Source: Chelativorans sp. | GTDB lineage: Bacteria > Pseudomonadota > Alphaproteobacteria > Rhizobiales > Rhizobiaceae | Direction of reading: 5' to 3' | Length of the DNA stretch: 64,000 nucleotides | Assembly: GCF_031180965.1 (NCBI RefSeq) | Contig: NZ_JAPSLH010000009.1 | Location: forward strand, 81,605 to 145,604 | Part shown: positions 44,598 through 52,974 of the stretch, in pieces | How the letters are laid out: each line of letters starts with the position of its first letter | Position numbering within the stretch: the first letter of the stretch is position 1 | Notes under the pieces: generated by a model | What the model was told of the DNA's origin: nothing | The model's database searches: none | What the model saw: the letters and a program-made list of their open reading frames with translations, nothing else | Translations under genes and position numbers: made by a program

Positions 44598-45329
44598 ATG
44601 AACAGTGGCCGCGACGGCGCCGCTACAGAAAGCCTCGACCTCGTCGAAGTCGTGGACCGCGCGGCAAGCATAGAAGAAGCGGTCTTTCTGCTGCGCGATA
44701 TGCTCGGCCTCACCCACGTCACCTTCCATATGAGCGTTTCGGGCGTGGCGCCGCTCGACTATCCGTTCGTGAAGACGACCTACCCGCCGGAATGGATCTC
44801 ACGCTATGTGCTGCACGGTTATTTCAGCCTCGATCCGGTGGTCCGCAAAGGTTTCTCGACCGATCGTCCTTTCGCCTGGCATGAGCTTTCACTGGACGAG
44901 CGGGAGCAGGAATTCATGGCCGATTCCCGCGCCCATGGGATCGGCCCGCAAGGCTACTCCATACCTATTATCGACCGCGCTTTCCGCCGCTCATTGCTCT
45001 CGCTGAGTGCCGACATGGCGCTCGATGGCTGGACCGCCTTCATCCAGGGCCACGCGCTGGCTGCAGCGCAGGCCGGGCAGATCCTTCACCGAAGAGTGAT
45101 GGAGGAATTATCGTTGGACGCTCAGCCCCGGGCGGGCCTGGCGCCGCGGGAAATCGAATGCCTGTTTTGGACGGCCCGAGGCAAGGATGCCAAGGCCATT
45201 GCCGCGATCTTGGATCTTTCTGAATATACGGTGCGCGGCTATCTGCGGGCGGCGCGGCAGAAACTGCTTTGCCGGACACTGTCCCAGGCAGTCGCGAAGG
45301 CCGTGCAGCAGCGAATCATCAATCCCTAG
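44598..45329 (+). CDS. LuxR-family quorum-sensing regulator (LuxR solo)
   Basis: A 243-residue regulator with an N-terminal autoinducer-binding domain and a C-terminal LuxR-type helix-turn-helix. The six residues normally invariant in acyl-homoserine-lactone binding are all recognisable: W and Y in PPEWISRYVL, D-P in SLDPVV, W in FAWHEL and G in GIGPQGYSIPI. The DNA-binding domain has the conserved Glu, Leu and Gly in REIECLFWTARGKD and the recognition helix in SEYTVRGYLRAARQKL. No luxI gene lies in the window, so it is a solo, as many VjbR-like rhizobial regulators are. A strong terminator and a perfect palindrome lie upstream. It converges on glpK. Confidence 0.9.
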   Translation: MNSGRDGAATESLDLVEVVDRAASIEEAVFLLRDMLGLTHVTFHMSVSGVAPLDYPFVKTTYPPEWISRYVLHGYFSLDPVVRKGFSTDRPFAWHELSLDEREQEFMADSRAHGIGPQGYSIPIIDRAFRRSLLSLSADMALDGWTAFIQGHALAAAQAGQILHRRVMEELSLDAQPRAGLAPREIECLFWTARGKDAKAIAAILDLSEYTVRGYLRAARQKLLCRTLSQAVAKAVQQRIINP

Positions 45330-45371
45330 ACCCTGCTTCCGCCGCGTCTTCGGCGCGAGCCTCTCTTGAAA

Positions 45372-46865
45372 TCAGCCTCGGCTCAGCGTCCGACGCACCG
45401 CGTCGCGCCAGCCGCGAAGCTTCCGTTCCCGCTCGGCTTCGGCCATCTTCGGCTTGAACTGGCGGTCGAGCGCCCAGTTGCTGGCAAATTCCTGCATGCC
45501 GGGCCAGACCCCCGCACGGGAGCCCGCCAGCCATGCCGCGCCCAGGGCGGTGGTCTCCAGCACGGTCGGCCGGTCCACCGGCGCATCGAGAATGTCGGCA
45601 AGGCGTTGCATGGTCCAGTCGCTCGCCACCATGCCTCCATCGACGCGCAGCACCTTGGTTTCCTTGCCGTCGGGCCAATCCTTTCTCATCGCATCCAGGA
45701 GGTCGCGCGTCTGGAAAGCGACCGATTCAAGCGCCGCGCGGGCGAACTCTGCCGGGCCGGTGTTGCGCGTCAGCCCAAAAATGGCGCCGCGCGCTTCCGC
45801 GTCCCAATGCGGCGCGCCAAGACCGACAAAGGCGGGCACGAGGTAGACGTCCTGTGTCGGGTCCGCCTTCTCCGCCAACATGCCGGAATCGTCCGCCTTT
45901 TCGATGATGCGGAGGCCATCGCGCAGCCACTGCACCGCCGCGCCTGCGACGAAGATCGAGCCCTCGAGCGCGTAGGTGGTCCTGCCGTCCAGCCGGTAGG
46001 CTATGGTGGAAAGCAGCCGGTTCTGCGAACGCACCAGTGTCTCGCCCGTGTTGAGCACCGCAAAGCAGCCTGTGCCATAGGTGGATTTCAGCATGCCCGG
46101 TTCGAAGCAGGCCTGGCCTACCGTCGCGGCCTGCTGATCACCGGCTACCCCGAGGATCGGGATGGCGGCGCCGAAGAGGCTTTTCTCGGTGGTACCAAAA
46201 TCGCCAGCAGTATCCTTCACCACGGCCAGAAGCTGGCGCGGCACGCGCAGGATCAAAAGCAACTCCTCATCCCACTCATTGGCCTCAATATTGAAGAGCA
46301 GCGTGCGCGAGGCGTTCGTCGCGTCGGTTGCATGCACGCGCCCTCCCGTCAGCCGCCAGATGAGGTAACTGTCGATGGTGCCGGCGAGCAGCCCACCCTC
46401 TTCCGCTTTTTCCCGAGCGCCCGCGACATTGTCGAGCAGCCAGGCAAGCTTGGTGCCGGAAAAATACGGGTCGAGCAGCAGACCGGTCTTCCTCGTGAAC
46501 TTAGCCTCCAGCCCGTCATTCTTGAGCGTTTCGCACAGCGGCGCCGTCCGCCGATCCTGCCAGACGATGGCGTTGTGGATGGGCTTGCCGGTCTCCTTAT
46601 GCCAGACCACCACCGTCTCGCGCTGATTGGTGATGCCGATCGCTGCGATTTCGGAGGCCTCCAGATTCGCCTTCCGCAGCGCCGTCTTCACGGTCGCGAC
46701 GACGCTTTTCCAGATGTCCTCCGGGTCGTGCTCGACCCAGCCGGAGGCGGGGTAATGCTGCGGAAACTCCTCCTGGCCCACCGCCACGATTTTCATTTCG
46801 CCGTTGAAGATGATGGCGCGGGTCGACGTGGTGCCCTGGTCGATCGCCAGAATGTGGCCTGTCAT
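45372..46865 (-). CDS. glpK: Glycerol kinase
   Basis: A 497-residue FGGY-family kinase that makes sn-glycerol 3-phosphate. It shows [15 protein letters not shown] (phosphate loop), the active-site segment [27 protein letters not shown] and [10 protein letters not shown]. The length is normal. It is the last gene of the glp cluster and lies 77 bases after glpV, with a strong hairpin in the gap. GAGGGGGA precedes the ATG. Confidence 0.97.
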   Translation of the reverse strand: MTGHILAIDQGTTSTRAIIFNGEMKIVAVGQEEFPQHYPASGWVEHDPEDIWKSVVATVKTALRKANLEASEIAAIGITNQRETVVVWHKETGKPIHNAIVWQDRRTAPLCETLKNDGLEAKFTRKTGLLLDPYFSGTKLAWLLDNVAGAREKAEEGGLLAGTIDSYLIWRLTGGRVHATDATNASRTLLFNIEANEWDEELLLILRVPRQLLAVVKDTAGDFGTTEKSLFGAAIPILGVAGDQQAATVGQACFEPGMLKSTYGTGCFAVLNTGETLVRSQNRLLSTIAYRLDGRTTYALEGSIFVAGAAVQWLRDGLRIIEKADDSGMLAEKADPTQDVYLVPAFVGLGAPHWDAEARGAIFGLTRNTGPAEFARAALESVAFQTRDLLDAMRKDWPDGKETKVLRVDGGMVASDWTMQRLADILDAPVDRPTVLETTALGAAWLAGSRAGVWPGMQEFASNWALDRQFKPKMAEAERERKLRGWRDAVRRTLSRG

Positions 46866-46890
46866 GCTTCCCCCTCATCCTCTCGTGAAT

Positions 46891-46913
46891 GGAGGCGGCT
46901 CGTCGCCGCCTCC
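46891..46913 (-). other. Intra-operon hairpin between glpV and glpK
   Basis: GGAGGCGGC and GCCGCCTCC form a perfect 9-bp stem with a 5-base loop between the glpV stop and the glpK ribosome-binding site. It has no T-run. It may protect the 3' end of the upstream mRNA or lower read-through into glpK. Confidence 0.6.
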
Positions 46914-46942
46914 AAGGATGCCGATAATATCCGGGCCGGCGT

Positions 46943-48664
46943 CTACTGCCAGCTCTTCACCAGCTCGTCATAGTTGACGGTGATCGGCTTTTCCTTCTCG
47001 TTCTCGATCTTCAGCTGCGGCGCCAGGTTCCCCTTGGCCACCGCATCCTTGTTCCAGTATTCGAGATCGTGCTCCTCGGCGAGCTTCGGGCCGATATCGC
47101 CCTGGATGCCGGCGCGCTCCAGGCGCTCCAGCACCTGCTCCTGCTCGGCGCAGAGCGTGTCCATCGCCTCCTGCGGGGTCTTGGCGCCGGAGGCCGCATC
47201 GCCGATCGCCTGCCACCAGAGCTGCGCCAGCTTCGGATAGTCAGGCACGTTGGTGCCGGTTGGCGACCACTGCACGCGGGCGGGCGAGCGGTAGAACTCG
47301 ATCAGGCCGCCGAGTTTTGGAGCGCGCTCGGTGAAGCTCTCGTGCTGGATCGTCGATTCGCGGATGAGGGTGAGGCCCACATGGCTCTTCTTCACATCCA
47401 CCGTCTTCGAGGTGACGAACTGCGCGTAAAGCCAGGCGGCCTTGGCGCGGTCGTCAGGCGTGGACTTCAGGATCGTCCAGGAGCCCACGTCCTGGTAGCC
47501 GAGCTTCATGCCTTCCTTCCAGTAGACGCCATGCGGGCTCGGCGCGAAACGCCATTTCGGCGTGCCGTCCTCGTTCACCACCGGCAGACCTTCCTTGACC
47601 ATGTCGGCGGTAAAGGCCGTGTACATGAACATCTGCTGCGCGATCTCGCCCTGCGCCGGCACGGGGCCGGATTCGGAGAAGGTCATCCCTTGGGCCGCGG
47701 CCGGAGCGTAAGCCTTCATCCAGTCGAGATATTTCTGGATGGCATACACCGCGGCAGGGCCGTTGGTGTCGCCGCCGCGCGCCACGCACGAGCCTACCGG
47801 ACGTGAGTTCTCGTCGACCTTGATGCCCCATTCGTCAACCGGCAGGCCGTTCGGCAGGCCCTTGTCGCCATTGCCGGCCATGGAGAGCCAGGCATCGGTG
47901 AAGCGCCAGCCGAGCGACGGGTCCTTCTTGCCGTAGTCCATATGGCCATAGACCTTCTTGCCGTCGATCTCGCGCCCAGTGAAGAACTCGGCGATATCCT
48001 CATAGGCCGACCAGTTGACGGGGACGCCCAGATCGTAGCCATACTTTGCCTTGAAGTCGGCCTTGTTCTTCTCGTCGTTGAACCAGTCGTAGCGGAACCA
48101 GTAGAGGTTCGCGAATTGCTGGTCGGGCAGCTGGTACACGTCACCGTCCGGCGCGGTAGTGAACTTGATGCCGATGAAATCCTCGAGGTCGAGGTTCGGA
48201 TTTGTGACGTCCTTGCCCTCGTTCGCCATCCAGTCGGTCAGGCTGCGGGCCTGCTGGTAGCGCCAGTGCGTGCCGATCAGGTCGGAGTCGTTGATATAGG
48301 CGTCATAGATGTTCTCGCCGGACTGCATCTGCGTCTGCAGCTTTTCGACCACGTCGCCTTCGCCGATCAGGTCATGGGTGATCTTGATGCCGGTGATGGC
48401 GGTGAAAGCTGGCGCAAGCACCTTCGACTCGTATTCATGGGTGGTGATCGTTTCGGAGACCACCTTGATGTCCATGCCCTGGAAGGGCTGCGCTGCGTCG
48501 ATGAACCACTGCATCTCCGCTTCCTGCGCGGCGCGGTCGAGTGTTGACATGTCGCCGATCTCGGCATCGAGGAACTGCTTTGCTTCCTCCATGCCCGCCA
48601 TGGCTCCGCCCGCGCTTATGAGAAGCACGAGCGCCGAAGTCGTCATTAACAAGTGCCGTTGCAT
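46943..48664 (-). CDS. glpV: Glycerol ABC transporter substrate-binding protein
   Basis: A 573-residue periplasmic binding protein with a Sec signal (LMTTSALVLLISAGGAMAG, cleavage near residue 23). It is larger than most sugar-binding proteins, as is usual for the GlpV family of rhizobial glycerol importers. Cluster type-1-like features include WFRYDWF, PVNWSAYEDIAEFF and GSWTILKSTPDD. GGGAGG before ATG 48664 supports the start. It lies after glpU and before glpK, and a GC-rich hairpin sits just upstream of the start. Confidence 0.9.
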   Translation of the reverse strand: MQRHLLMTTSALVLLISAGGAMAGMEEAKQFLDAEIGDMSTLDRAAQEAEMQWFIDAAQPFQGMDIKVVSETITTHEYESKVLAPAFTAITGIKITHDLIGEGDVVEKLQTQMQSGENIYDAYINDSDLIGTHWRYQQARSLTDWMANEGKDVTNPNLDLEDFIGIKFTTAPDGDVYQLPDQQFANLYWFRYDWFNDEKNKADFKAKYGYDLGVPVNWSAYEDIAEFFTGREIDGKKVYGHMDYGKKDPSLGWRFTDAWLSMAGNGDKGLPNGLPVDEWGIKVDENSRPVGSCVARGGDTNGPAAVYAIQKYLDWMKAYAPAAAQGMTFSESGPVPAQGEIAQQMFMYTAFTADMVKEGLPVVNEDGTPKWRFAPSPHGVYWKEGMKLGYQDVGSWTILKSTPDDRAKAAWLYAQFVTSKTVDVKKSHVGLTLIRESTIQHESFTERAPKLGGLIEFYRSPARVQWSPTGTNVPDYPKLAQLWWQAIGDAASGAKTPQEAMDTLCAEQEQVLERLERAGIQGDIGPKLAEEHDLEYWNKDAVAKGNLAPQLKIENEKEKPITVNYDELVKSWQ

Positions 48665-48702
48665 TGGTTTCCTCCCTTGCAGAATGTGCACCAGTGACCG
48701 GA

Positions 48703-48722
48703 GCGCCGCGGGCTTGCGGCGC
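48703..48722 (-). other. Intra-operon hairpin between glpU and glpV
   Basis: GCGCCGC and GCGGCGC form a perfect 7-bp stem with a 6-base loop, 38 bases upstream of glpV. Hairpins before binding-protein genes often help give them higher mRNA levels than the permease genes; that role is inferred. Confidence 0.5.
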
Positions 48723-48737
48723 CCCAAATTTCTCCCC

Positions 48738-49019
48738 CTAGACCCATCGGAACACCGCAATTGCGTAGACGACGGAGAGAGCGAGAGCCCACCACAGGCT
48801 CGGGCCGACAAGCCCAAGCCATGCGAGATGGATGAAGGCTGCACCCAGCAGCGAGACGAACAGGCGGTCGCCGCGCGTGGTTTCGAAGCGCAGCAGGCCG
48901 ACGCGCGGATTGCCGCCCGGCGAGACATATTCCCACACGCCCATGCCGATGAGCAGCAGCGTGATGGCGATGAAGAAGGTCGCGGTCGGCCAGGTCCAGG
49001 CCATCCAGGAAAAGCTCAT
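48738..49019 (-). CDS. glpU: DUF2160 membrane protein of the glycerol transporter
   Basis: A 93-residue protein with about three membrane segments (ATFFIAITLLLIGMGVWEY, LFVSLLGAAFIHLAWLGL, WALALSVVYAIAVF). DUF2160 proteins are found in rhizobial glycerol ABC operons between the permease and binding-protein genes. The exact job is unknown. GGAGG five bases before ATG 49019 decides the start, which overlaps the glpQ stop. Confidence 0.88.
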   Translation of the reverse strand: MSFSWMAWTWPTATFFIAITLLLIGMGVWEYVSPGGNPRVGLLRFETTRGDRLFVSLLGAAFIHLAWLGLVGPSLWWALALSVVYAIAVFRWV

Positions 49020-49945
49020 CACACCCTCCCCAGGGCGAAGCCCTTGGCGATGTAGTTGCGCACAAACCAGATCACGAGCGCGCCGGGGATGATGGTGAGC
49101 ACGCCGGCCGCCGCCAGGACGCCCCAGTCGAGGCCCGAGGCCGAGACCGTGCGCGTCATCGTGGCGGCGATCGGCTTGGCGGCGGTCGTGGTCAGGGTGC
49201 GGGCGAGCAGGAGTTCCACCCAGGAGAACATGAAGCAGAAGAAGGCGGCCACCCCGATGCCGCTCGCGATCAACGGCATGAAGATTTTTACGAAGAAGCG
49301 CGGGAAGGAATAGCCGTCGATATAGGCGGTCTCATCGATCTCCTTCGGCACGCCGGACATGAAGCCTTCCAGGATCCAGACCGCCAGCGGCACATTGAAC
49401 AGGCAATGCGCCAGCGCCACGGCAATATGCGTGTCGATCAGGCCGAAGGCGGAATAGAGCTGGAAGAAGGGCAGCGCAAAGACCGCCGGGGGAGCCATGC
49501 GATTGGTGAGCAGCCAGAAGAACAGGTGCTTGTCGCCCAGGAACCTGTAACGCGAGAAGGCATAGGCCGCCGGAAGCGCTGCGGTCACCGAAATGACCGT
49601 GTTCATCACCACATAGATGATCGAGTTGATATAGCCCGAATACCAGGCTGGGTCGGTGAAGATGACCCGGTAGTTGCGCAGCGTCGGGTTCTCCGGCCAG
49701 AGCGAGAAGGTGTTGAGGATCTCCGTGTTGGTCTTGAAGCTCATATTGATGAGCCAGTAGATCGGCAGCATCAAGAAGAGGATGTAGATGGTGGGCACCA
49801 GCCACCAGAAGCGCGAGCGCGCGCCGCGCCTCAGCATCGCCTGCCCAAGTGCCGCCTGGGCGCTTGCCGTATTTCCGGCAGCATCCGTCCTCCGCATCGC
49901 GATCGTTTCAGCCGCCGCGGCGGCGCCGTTCTTGCCCGCCGCCAT
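49019..49945 (-). CDS. glpQ: Glycerol ABC transporter permease
   Basis: A 308-residue carbohydrate-type (CUT1) permease with six membrane segments. The N-terminus has about 45 Ala-rich residues before the first segment, longer than usual. The EAA loop is EIDETAYIDGYSFPRFF, which contacts the ATPase. Start 49945 overlaps the glpP stop by one base (TGATG); an in-frame ATG lies 16 codons upstream within glpP. Confidence 0.92.
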   Translation of the reverse strand: MAAGKNGAAAAAETIAMRRTDAAGNTASAQAALGQAMLRRGARSRFWWLVPTIYILFLMLPIYWLINMSFKTNTEILNTFSLWPENPTLRNYRVIFTDPAWYSGYINSIIYVVMNTVISVTAALPAAYAFSRYRFLGDKHLFFWLLTNRMAPPAVFALPFFQLYSAFGLIDTHIAVALAHCLFNVPLAVWILEGFMSGVPKEIDETAYIDGYSFPRFFVKIFMPLIASGIGVAAFFCFMFSWVELLLARTLTTTAAKPIAATMTRTVSASGLDWGVLAAAGVLTIIPGALVIWFVRNYIAKGFALGRV

Positions 49946-50814
49946 CAGCGCTTCTCCGTGCCGTAGTTGGTCATGACCGTGTAGAAGACCCATGACATCA
50001 GGAGAATGATCAGGAAGTAGATGATCGACATGGCCGCCGCCTCACCGAGATTGAATTCGCCGATGGCAAGCTTCACAAGGTCGATCGAGAGGAAGGTGGT
50101 GGTATTGCCCGGTCCGCCGCCGGTCAGCACGAATGGCTCCGTGTAGATCATGAAGGAATCCATGAAGCGCAGCAGGATGGCTATGAGCAGCACCCGGTGC
50201 ATCTTTGGCAATTGGATGTAGCGGAAGACGGCCCAGCGGGAGGCGCCGTCGATTTTCGCAGCCTGATAATAGGCATCCGGGATGGAGACGAGCCCGGCAT
50301 AGCAGAGCAGCACCACGAGGCTGGTCCAATGCCAGACATCCATGAGGACGATCGTGGCCCAGGCATCGACCGGATCGTTGACATAATTGTAGTCGAGGCC
50401 AAGCGCGTATAGCCCACGGCCCAGCAGGCCGATGTCGATGCGGCCGAAAACCTGCCAGATCGTGCCCACCACGTTAAACGGGATGAGCAGCGGCAGCGCC
50501 ATCAGCACCAGGCAGACGGGGACGCCCCAACCCTTTCGCGGCATGTTGAGGGCGATGAAGATTCCGAGAGGGACCTCGATCGCCAGCACCACGGCGGAGA
50601 AGACGAGGTTCCTGCCCATGGCCGCCCAGAAGCGGTCCGAGTGCAGGATTTCCTCGAACCATTCCGTGCCGGCCCAGAAGAAGACGTTGTTGCCGAATGT
50701 GTCCTGGACGGAATAATTGACCACCGTCATCAGAGGGATCACGGCGGAAAACGCCACCAGCGCCAGCACCGGCAGCACCAGGAACCAGGCCTTGTTGTTC
50801 CACGTCTTGTTCAT
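49945..50814 (-). CDS. glpP: Glycerol ABC transporter permease
   Basis: A 289-residue CUT1-type permease with six membrane segments. The EAA loop is IPDAYYQAAKIDGASRWAVF, where the ATPase docks. Its ATG overlaps the glpT stop by four bases (ATGA). It pairs with GlpQ to form the membrane channel. Confidence 0.93.
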   Translation of the reverse strand: MNKTWNNKAWFLVLPVLALVAFSAVIPLMTVVNYSVQDTFGNNVFFWAGTEWFEEILHSDRFWAAMGRNLVFSAVVLAIEVPLGIFIALNMPRKGWGVPVCLVLMALPLLIPFNVVGTIWQVFGRIDIGLLGRGLYALGLDYNYVNDPVDAWATIVLMDVWHWTSLVVLLCYAGLVSIPDAYYQAAKIDGASRWAVFRYIQLPKMHRVLLIAILLRFMDSFMIYTEPFVLTGGGPGNTTTFLSIDLVKLAIGEFNLGEAAAMSIIYFLIILLMSWVFYTVMTNYGTEKR

Positions 50815-51887
50815 GGCCGCGCCCCCAATTCGAGGCGCCAGGAATCGGCATAAAGATTGAGATGCGCCGGGTCGAAGGTGACGTGCGGCTCCGCCGGGAT
50901 CTCCGCGTCCTCGTCGATCACGACGGAAATGTCCTCGCCTTCGAGCTTCGCGCGCACGATCTTCTTGCGCCCGACATCCTCGACCTTGCCGATGGAAACG
51001 GGCATCCCCTCCCGGCCGAGGCGGACGAATTCCGGCCGGATGCCCACTTGGAGCCGCCCGGCGGGCTGCATCGCGGGCCTTCCCGGCAGCTCGACCGCCT
51101 GGCTGCCGAGCCGTGCCGTCGTGCCGTCGAGCGTCGCCGGCAGCAGATTCATGCCCGGCGAGCCGATGAAATACCCGACGAAGGTATGGCGCGGGCGCTC
51201 GAAAAGTTCCTCGGGCGTGCCGATCTGGACGATCTCGCCCTCATACATGACGACGACGGTATCGGCGAAAGTGAGCGCCTCCGTCTGGTCATGCGTGACA
51301 TAGACCATGGTATGGCCGAAGCGGCGATGCATCTCCTTCAGCTGGGTGCGCAGCGCCCATTTGAGATGGGGGTCGATCACCGTCAGCGGCTCGTCGAACA
51401 GGATGGCGTTCACATCGGCCCGCACGAGCCCGCGGCCGAGCGAGATCTTCTGCTTCTCATCCCCGGTCAGGCCCTGGGCGCGCCTGTTCGCCCGCTCTTC
51501 CAGCCCGAGCATGGCGATCACCTCGCGCACGCGGCGGGCGACGGCCTCTTCGGGCACGCGGCGGTTGCGCAGCGGGAAGGCGAGATTGTCGTAGACGGTC
51601 ATCGTGTCGTAGACGACGGGGAACTGGAAGACCTGGGCGATGTTGCGCGCCTCGGTCGGCAGGTCCGTCACGTCGGTGCCGTTGAAGAGGATCGCGCCCT
51701 CGCTCGGTCTGATGAGGCCCGAGATGATGTTGAGCAGCGTGGTCTTGCCGCAGCCGGAAGGCCCGAGCAGCGCATAGGCCCCGCCATCCTCGAACACATG
51801 GTCGACGCGCCGCAGCGCATAATCCGCCTCGCTTGCGGGGCGGTCGGTATAAGCGTGGCGTAATCCCTTCACGTCGATGCGGGCCAT
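50811..51887 (-). CDS. glpT: Glycerol ABC transporter ATPase with a degenerate signature motif
   Basis: A 358-residue ATPase of the sugar-importer type. Walker A is GPSGCGKT (42-49), the Q-loop is VFQFPV, Walker B is AILFDE (161-166) and the switch His is in VTHDQ (H199), all intact. The signature LSGGQ is replaced by LTGDE (140-144). The C-terminal 120 residues are a MalK-like regulatory TOBE domain. It pairs with GlpS, which has the opposite defect. GAGGA precedes the ATG, and the gene lies 10 bases after glpS. Confidence 0.94.
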   Translation of the reverse strand: MARIDVKGLRHAYTDRPASEADYALRRVDHVFEDGGAYALLGPSGCGKTTLLNIISGLIRPSEGAILFNGTDVTDLPTEARNIAQVFQFPVVYDTMTVYDNLAFPLRNRRVPEEAVARRVREVIAMLGLEERANRRAQGLTGDEKQKISLGRGLVRADVNAILFDEPLTVIDPHLKWALRTQLKEMHRRFGHTMVYVTHDQTEALTFADTVVVMYEGEIVQIGTPEELFERPRHTFVGYFIGSPGMNLLPATLDGTTARLGSQAVELPGRPAMQPAGRLQVGIRPEFVRLGREGMPVSIGKVEDVGRKKIVRAKLEGEDISVVIDEDAEIPAEPHVTFDPAHLNLYADSWRLELGARP

Positions 51888-51897
51888 CCTGTCCTCC

Positions 51898-52974
51898 TCA
51901 CGCGGCCATCGGCATCGCTGCCGCGCTGCGCCCTGCCCCATCGAAGACCAGCAGATGGCGCGCGTCGATGAAGAGCCGCACGGTCTCGCCCAATTCGATG
52001 CGGTGGATGCCCTCCTCCAGCATCACCCAGCGGCGCCCCGCATAGTCCACATGAATGAAGCTTTCCGAGCCGGTGATCTCCGTCACCACCACACGCGCCT
52101 CCACGGGCACGCCCCCGCCCTTGTCGCGCAACGACAGATGGTGCGGCCGGAAGGCGATCGTATAGGAGGCGTCGGCAATGCCTGCCAGGCGCCCGGGCAC
52201 AGGAATGCCCGGGGTCCCCTCCAGCACGAAGCGGGAGCCCCTCTTCTCCAGCTCTATCGTGTTCAGCGGCGGATCTGAGAAAGTCCGCGCAGTGATGAGG
52301 TCAGCCGGGTTGCGGAAGACCCCGATGGTAGGGCCGAACTGGGTGACGCGCCCCTCGCTCAAAGTGGCTGTGTTGCCGCCGAGCAGAAGCGCCTCGGCGG
52401 GCTCCGTCGTGGCATAGACGAAGATCGCGCCGGATTCGGCGAAGATGCGCGGCAGCTCGGCGCGCAACTCCTCGCGCAGCTTGTAGTCGAGATTGGCCAG
52501 CGGCTCGTCCAGCAGGACCAGCCGCGCCTCCTTGACCATGGCGCGCGCAATCGCCGTGCGCTGCTGCTGGCCGCCGGACAGTTCGAGCGGCAGGCGTTGC
52601 AGATAGGGCGTGAGCCGGAGAAGCTCCGCGGCCGCCCTCACCTTCCGGTCGATGGTCGCGCGATCGGCACCGGCGACGCGCAGCGGCGAAGCGATGTTCT
52701 CGTAGACCGTCAGGGCCGGATAGTTGATGAATTGCTGATAGACCATGGCCACGCTGCGCTTTTGCACCGGCACGCCCGCCTGATCCCTGCCGTCCATGAG
52801 CACCGAGCCGGAGGTCGGCTGATCAAGCCCGGCCATGAGCCGCATCAGCGTCGTCTTGCCCGCGAGAGTCGGCCCGAGCAGCACGTTCAGCGAGCCAGGC
52901 TCCAGCTGCAGCGACACATCGCTTATATGCGTCCTGCCGGCCACGATCTTGGAGACGTCACGCAGCTCCAGCAC
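51898..52974 (-). CDS. glpS: Glycerol ABC transporter ATPase lacking the switch histidine
   Basis: A 358-residue ATPase. Walker A is GPTLAGKT (34-41), the Q-loop is VYQQF, the signature is canonical LSGGQQQR (132-139) and Walker B is LVLLDE (152-157). The H-loop reads YATTEPAEA, so the switch His is Thr190. A TOBE domain follows. A GTG at 52974 is chosen as start, with GGAGGAG six bases upstream; it overlaps the end of glpD by 17 bases. Together with GlpT it energises the GlpPQ permease. Confidence 0.94.
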   Translation of the reverse strand: MLELRDVSKIVAGRTHISDVSLQLEPGSLNVLLGPTLAGKTTLMRLMAGLDQPTSGSVLMDGRDQAGVPVQKRSVAMVYQQFINYPALTVYENIASPLRVAGADRATIDRKVRAAAELLRLTPYLQRLPLELSGGQQQRTAIARAMVKEARLVLLDEPLANLDYKLREELRAELPRIFAESGAIFVYATTEPAEALLLGGNTATLSEGRVTQFGPTIGVFRNPADLITARTFSDPPLNTIELEKRGSRFVLEGTPGIPVPGRLAGIADASYTIAFRPHHLSLRDKGGGVPVEARVVVTEITGSESFIHVDYAGRRWVMLEEGIHRIELGETVRLFIDARHLLVFDGAGRSAAAMPMAA

